The notes under the pieces were generated by a model, which was not told the DNA's origin, ran no database searches, and saw only the letters and a program-made list of their open reading frames with translations. From Yersinia hibernica (GTDB lineage Bacteria; Pseudomonadota; Gammaproteobacteria; Enterobacterales; Enterobacteriaceae), in the NCBI RefSeq assembly GCF_004124235.1, contig NZ_CP032487.1, forward strand, positions 2,480,001 to 2,544,000: a stretch of 64,000 nt of DNA. Reading direction: 5' to 3'. Made by a program: the position numbers and the translations under genes. The first letter of the stretch is position 1, and each line of letters begins with the position of its first letter. Shown here piece after piece: positions 63,559 through 64,000 of this stretch.

Positions 63559-64000
63559 ATGTTGCCCGAACTTTCTGATGCACAAACCCTGCGTTATAAC
63601 CGGCAAATCGTCTTACGCGGGTTTGACTTTGACGGGCAGGAAAAACTCAACGCAGCCAAAGTCTTCATTGTTGGCTTAGGTGGCCTCGGGTGTGCGGCGG
63701 CACAATATCTGGCAGTAGCAGGTGTAGGCCATCTTACACTGCTGGATTTTGACACGGTTTCGCTATCCAATTTGCAACGGCAAGTTCTGCATCGCGATGC
63801 TCGTATTGGCATGTCAAAAGTGGCCTCTGCGGCCATGACTTTGGCAGAGATGAATCCCAATCTGGCACTAAAAACTATTGATACTCAATTAGATGATGAG
63901 CAGTTGGCTAGTGCTATAGCGGAGCATCAATTGGTGTTGGACTGTACTGATAATGTCGTCAGCCGTGAGCAACTTAACCGCCTGTGTCATGCCCAACGTA
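63559..64000 (+). CDS. moeB: Molybdopterin-synthase adenylyltransferase MoeB, 3' end outside window
   Basis: The first 147 codons of MoeB, which adenylates the C-terminus of MoaD. The E1-like nucleotide-binding motif GLGGLGCAAAQYLA and the DFDTVSLSNLQRQ segment are clear. GGGAGG precedes the ATG at 63559. The gene follows moeA by 36 bp as an operon and runs off the right edge. Confidence 0.94.
   Translation, partial: MLPELSDAQTLRYNRQIVLRGFDFDGQEKLNAAKVFIVGLGGLGCAAAQYLAVAGVGHLTLLDFDTVSLSNLQRQVLHRDARIGMSKVASAAMTLAEMNPNLALKTIDTQLDDEQLASAIAEHQLVLDCTDNVVSREQLNRLCHAQR

Overview
The window looks like chromosomal DNA of an enteric bacterium in or close to Yersinia enterocolitica. The protein sequences, and gene orders such as asmA-dcd-udk, yohJ-yohK-cdd with sanA, mglBAC-galS-yeiB-folE and moeA-moeB, follow the enterobacterial plan. 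A complete hydrogenase-4 (hyf) formate hydrogenlyase locus and short intergenic repeats with ends like 'cttgaaagatgaaggg' fit Yersinia of the enterocolitica group. The species call is inference from recall; no database search was run. No rRNA, tRNA, CRISPR array, prophage or intact insertion sequence was seen.

Layout. 1-2.2 kb: start of a leftward polysaccharide operon (manC, manB) behind a JUMPstart/ops element. 2.5-12.7 kb: yegH, dcuC, asmA, dcd, udk, apbC(mrp), metG. 12.8-17.9 kb: an unknown membrane protein, an orphan periplasmic binding protein, an LVIVD beta-propeller protein and a YdeE-like MFS transporter. 18.0-23.4 kb: yohJK, cdd, maeA, three tandem 126-bp repeats, sanA. 23.7-42.8 kb: a nearly self-contained formate hydrogenlyase module: hypA-hypC, hyfABCDEFGHIJ-hycI, hydN-fdhF, an FhlA-type activator and a FocA/FocB channel, with sigma-54 promoters in front of hypA, hyfA and hydN. 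Formate enters through the channel, FdhF oxidises it, and electrons pass through HydN/HyfA/HyfH to the HyfG/HyfI hydrogenase on the HyfB-F membrane arm. The formate dehydrogenase carries Cys where the E. coli enzyme has selenocysteine. 42.9-50.2 kb: mglBAC, galS, yeiB, folE. 50.3-54.6 kb: an MFS gene divergent from a LysR regulator, then the formaldehyde-detoxification pair frmA and yeiG. 54.7-59.9 kb: an AT-rich island. 59.9-64 kb: kgtP, a DUF924 gene, moeA and partial moeB.

The AT-rich island is the main find. It holds a 65-residue precursor peptide whose C-terminus contains WNWSKSF, the exact core of the BamA-targeting antibiotic darobactin A. It is followed by the permease, membrane-fusion and ATPase genes expected of darBCD. 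The cluster is decaying. The permease gene is broken by two apparent 1-nt losses in T tracts and by expansion of a 7-bp tandem repeat. Only the C-terminal SPASM-like end of the radical SAM maturase (darE) remains after the ATPase gene. Precursor, adaptor and ATPase are intact, so this appears to be a silenced darobactin locus in a Yersinia background.
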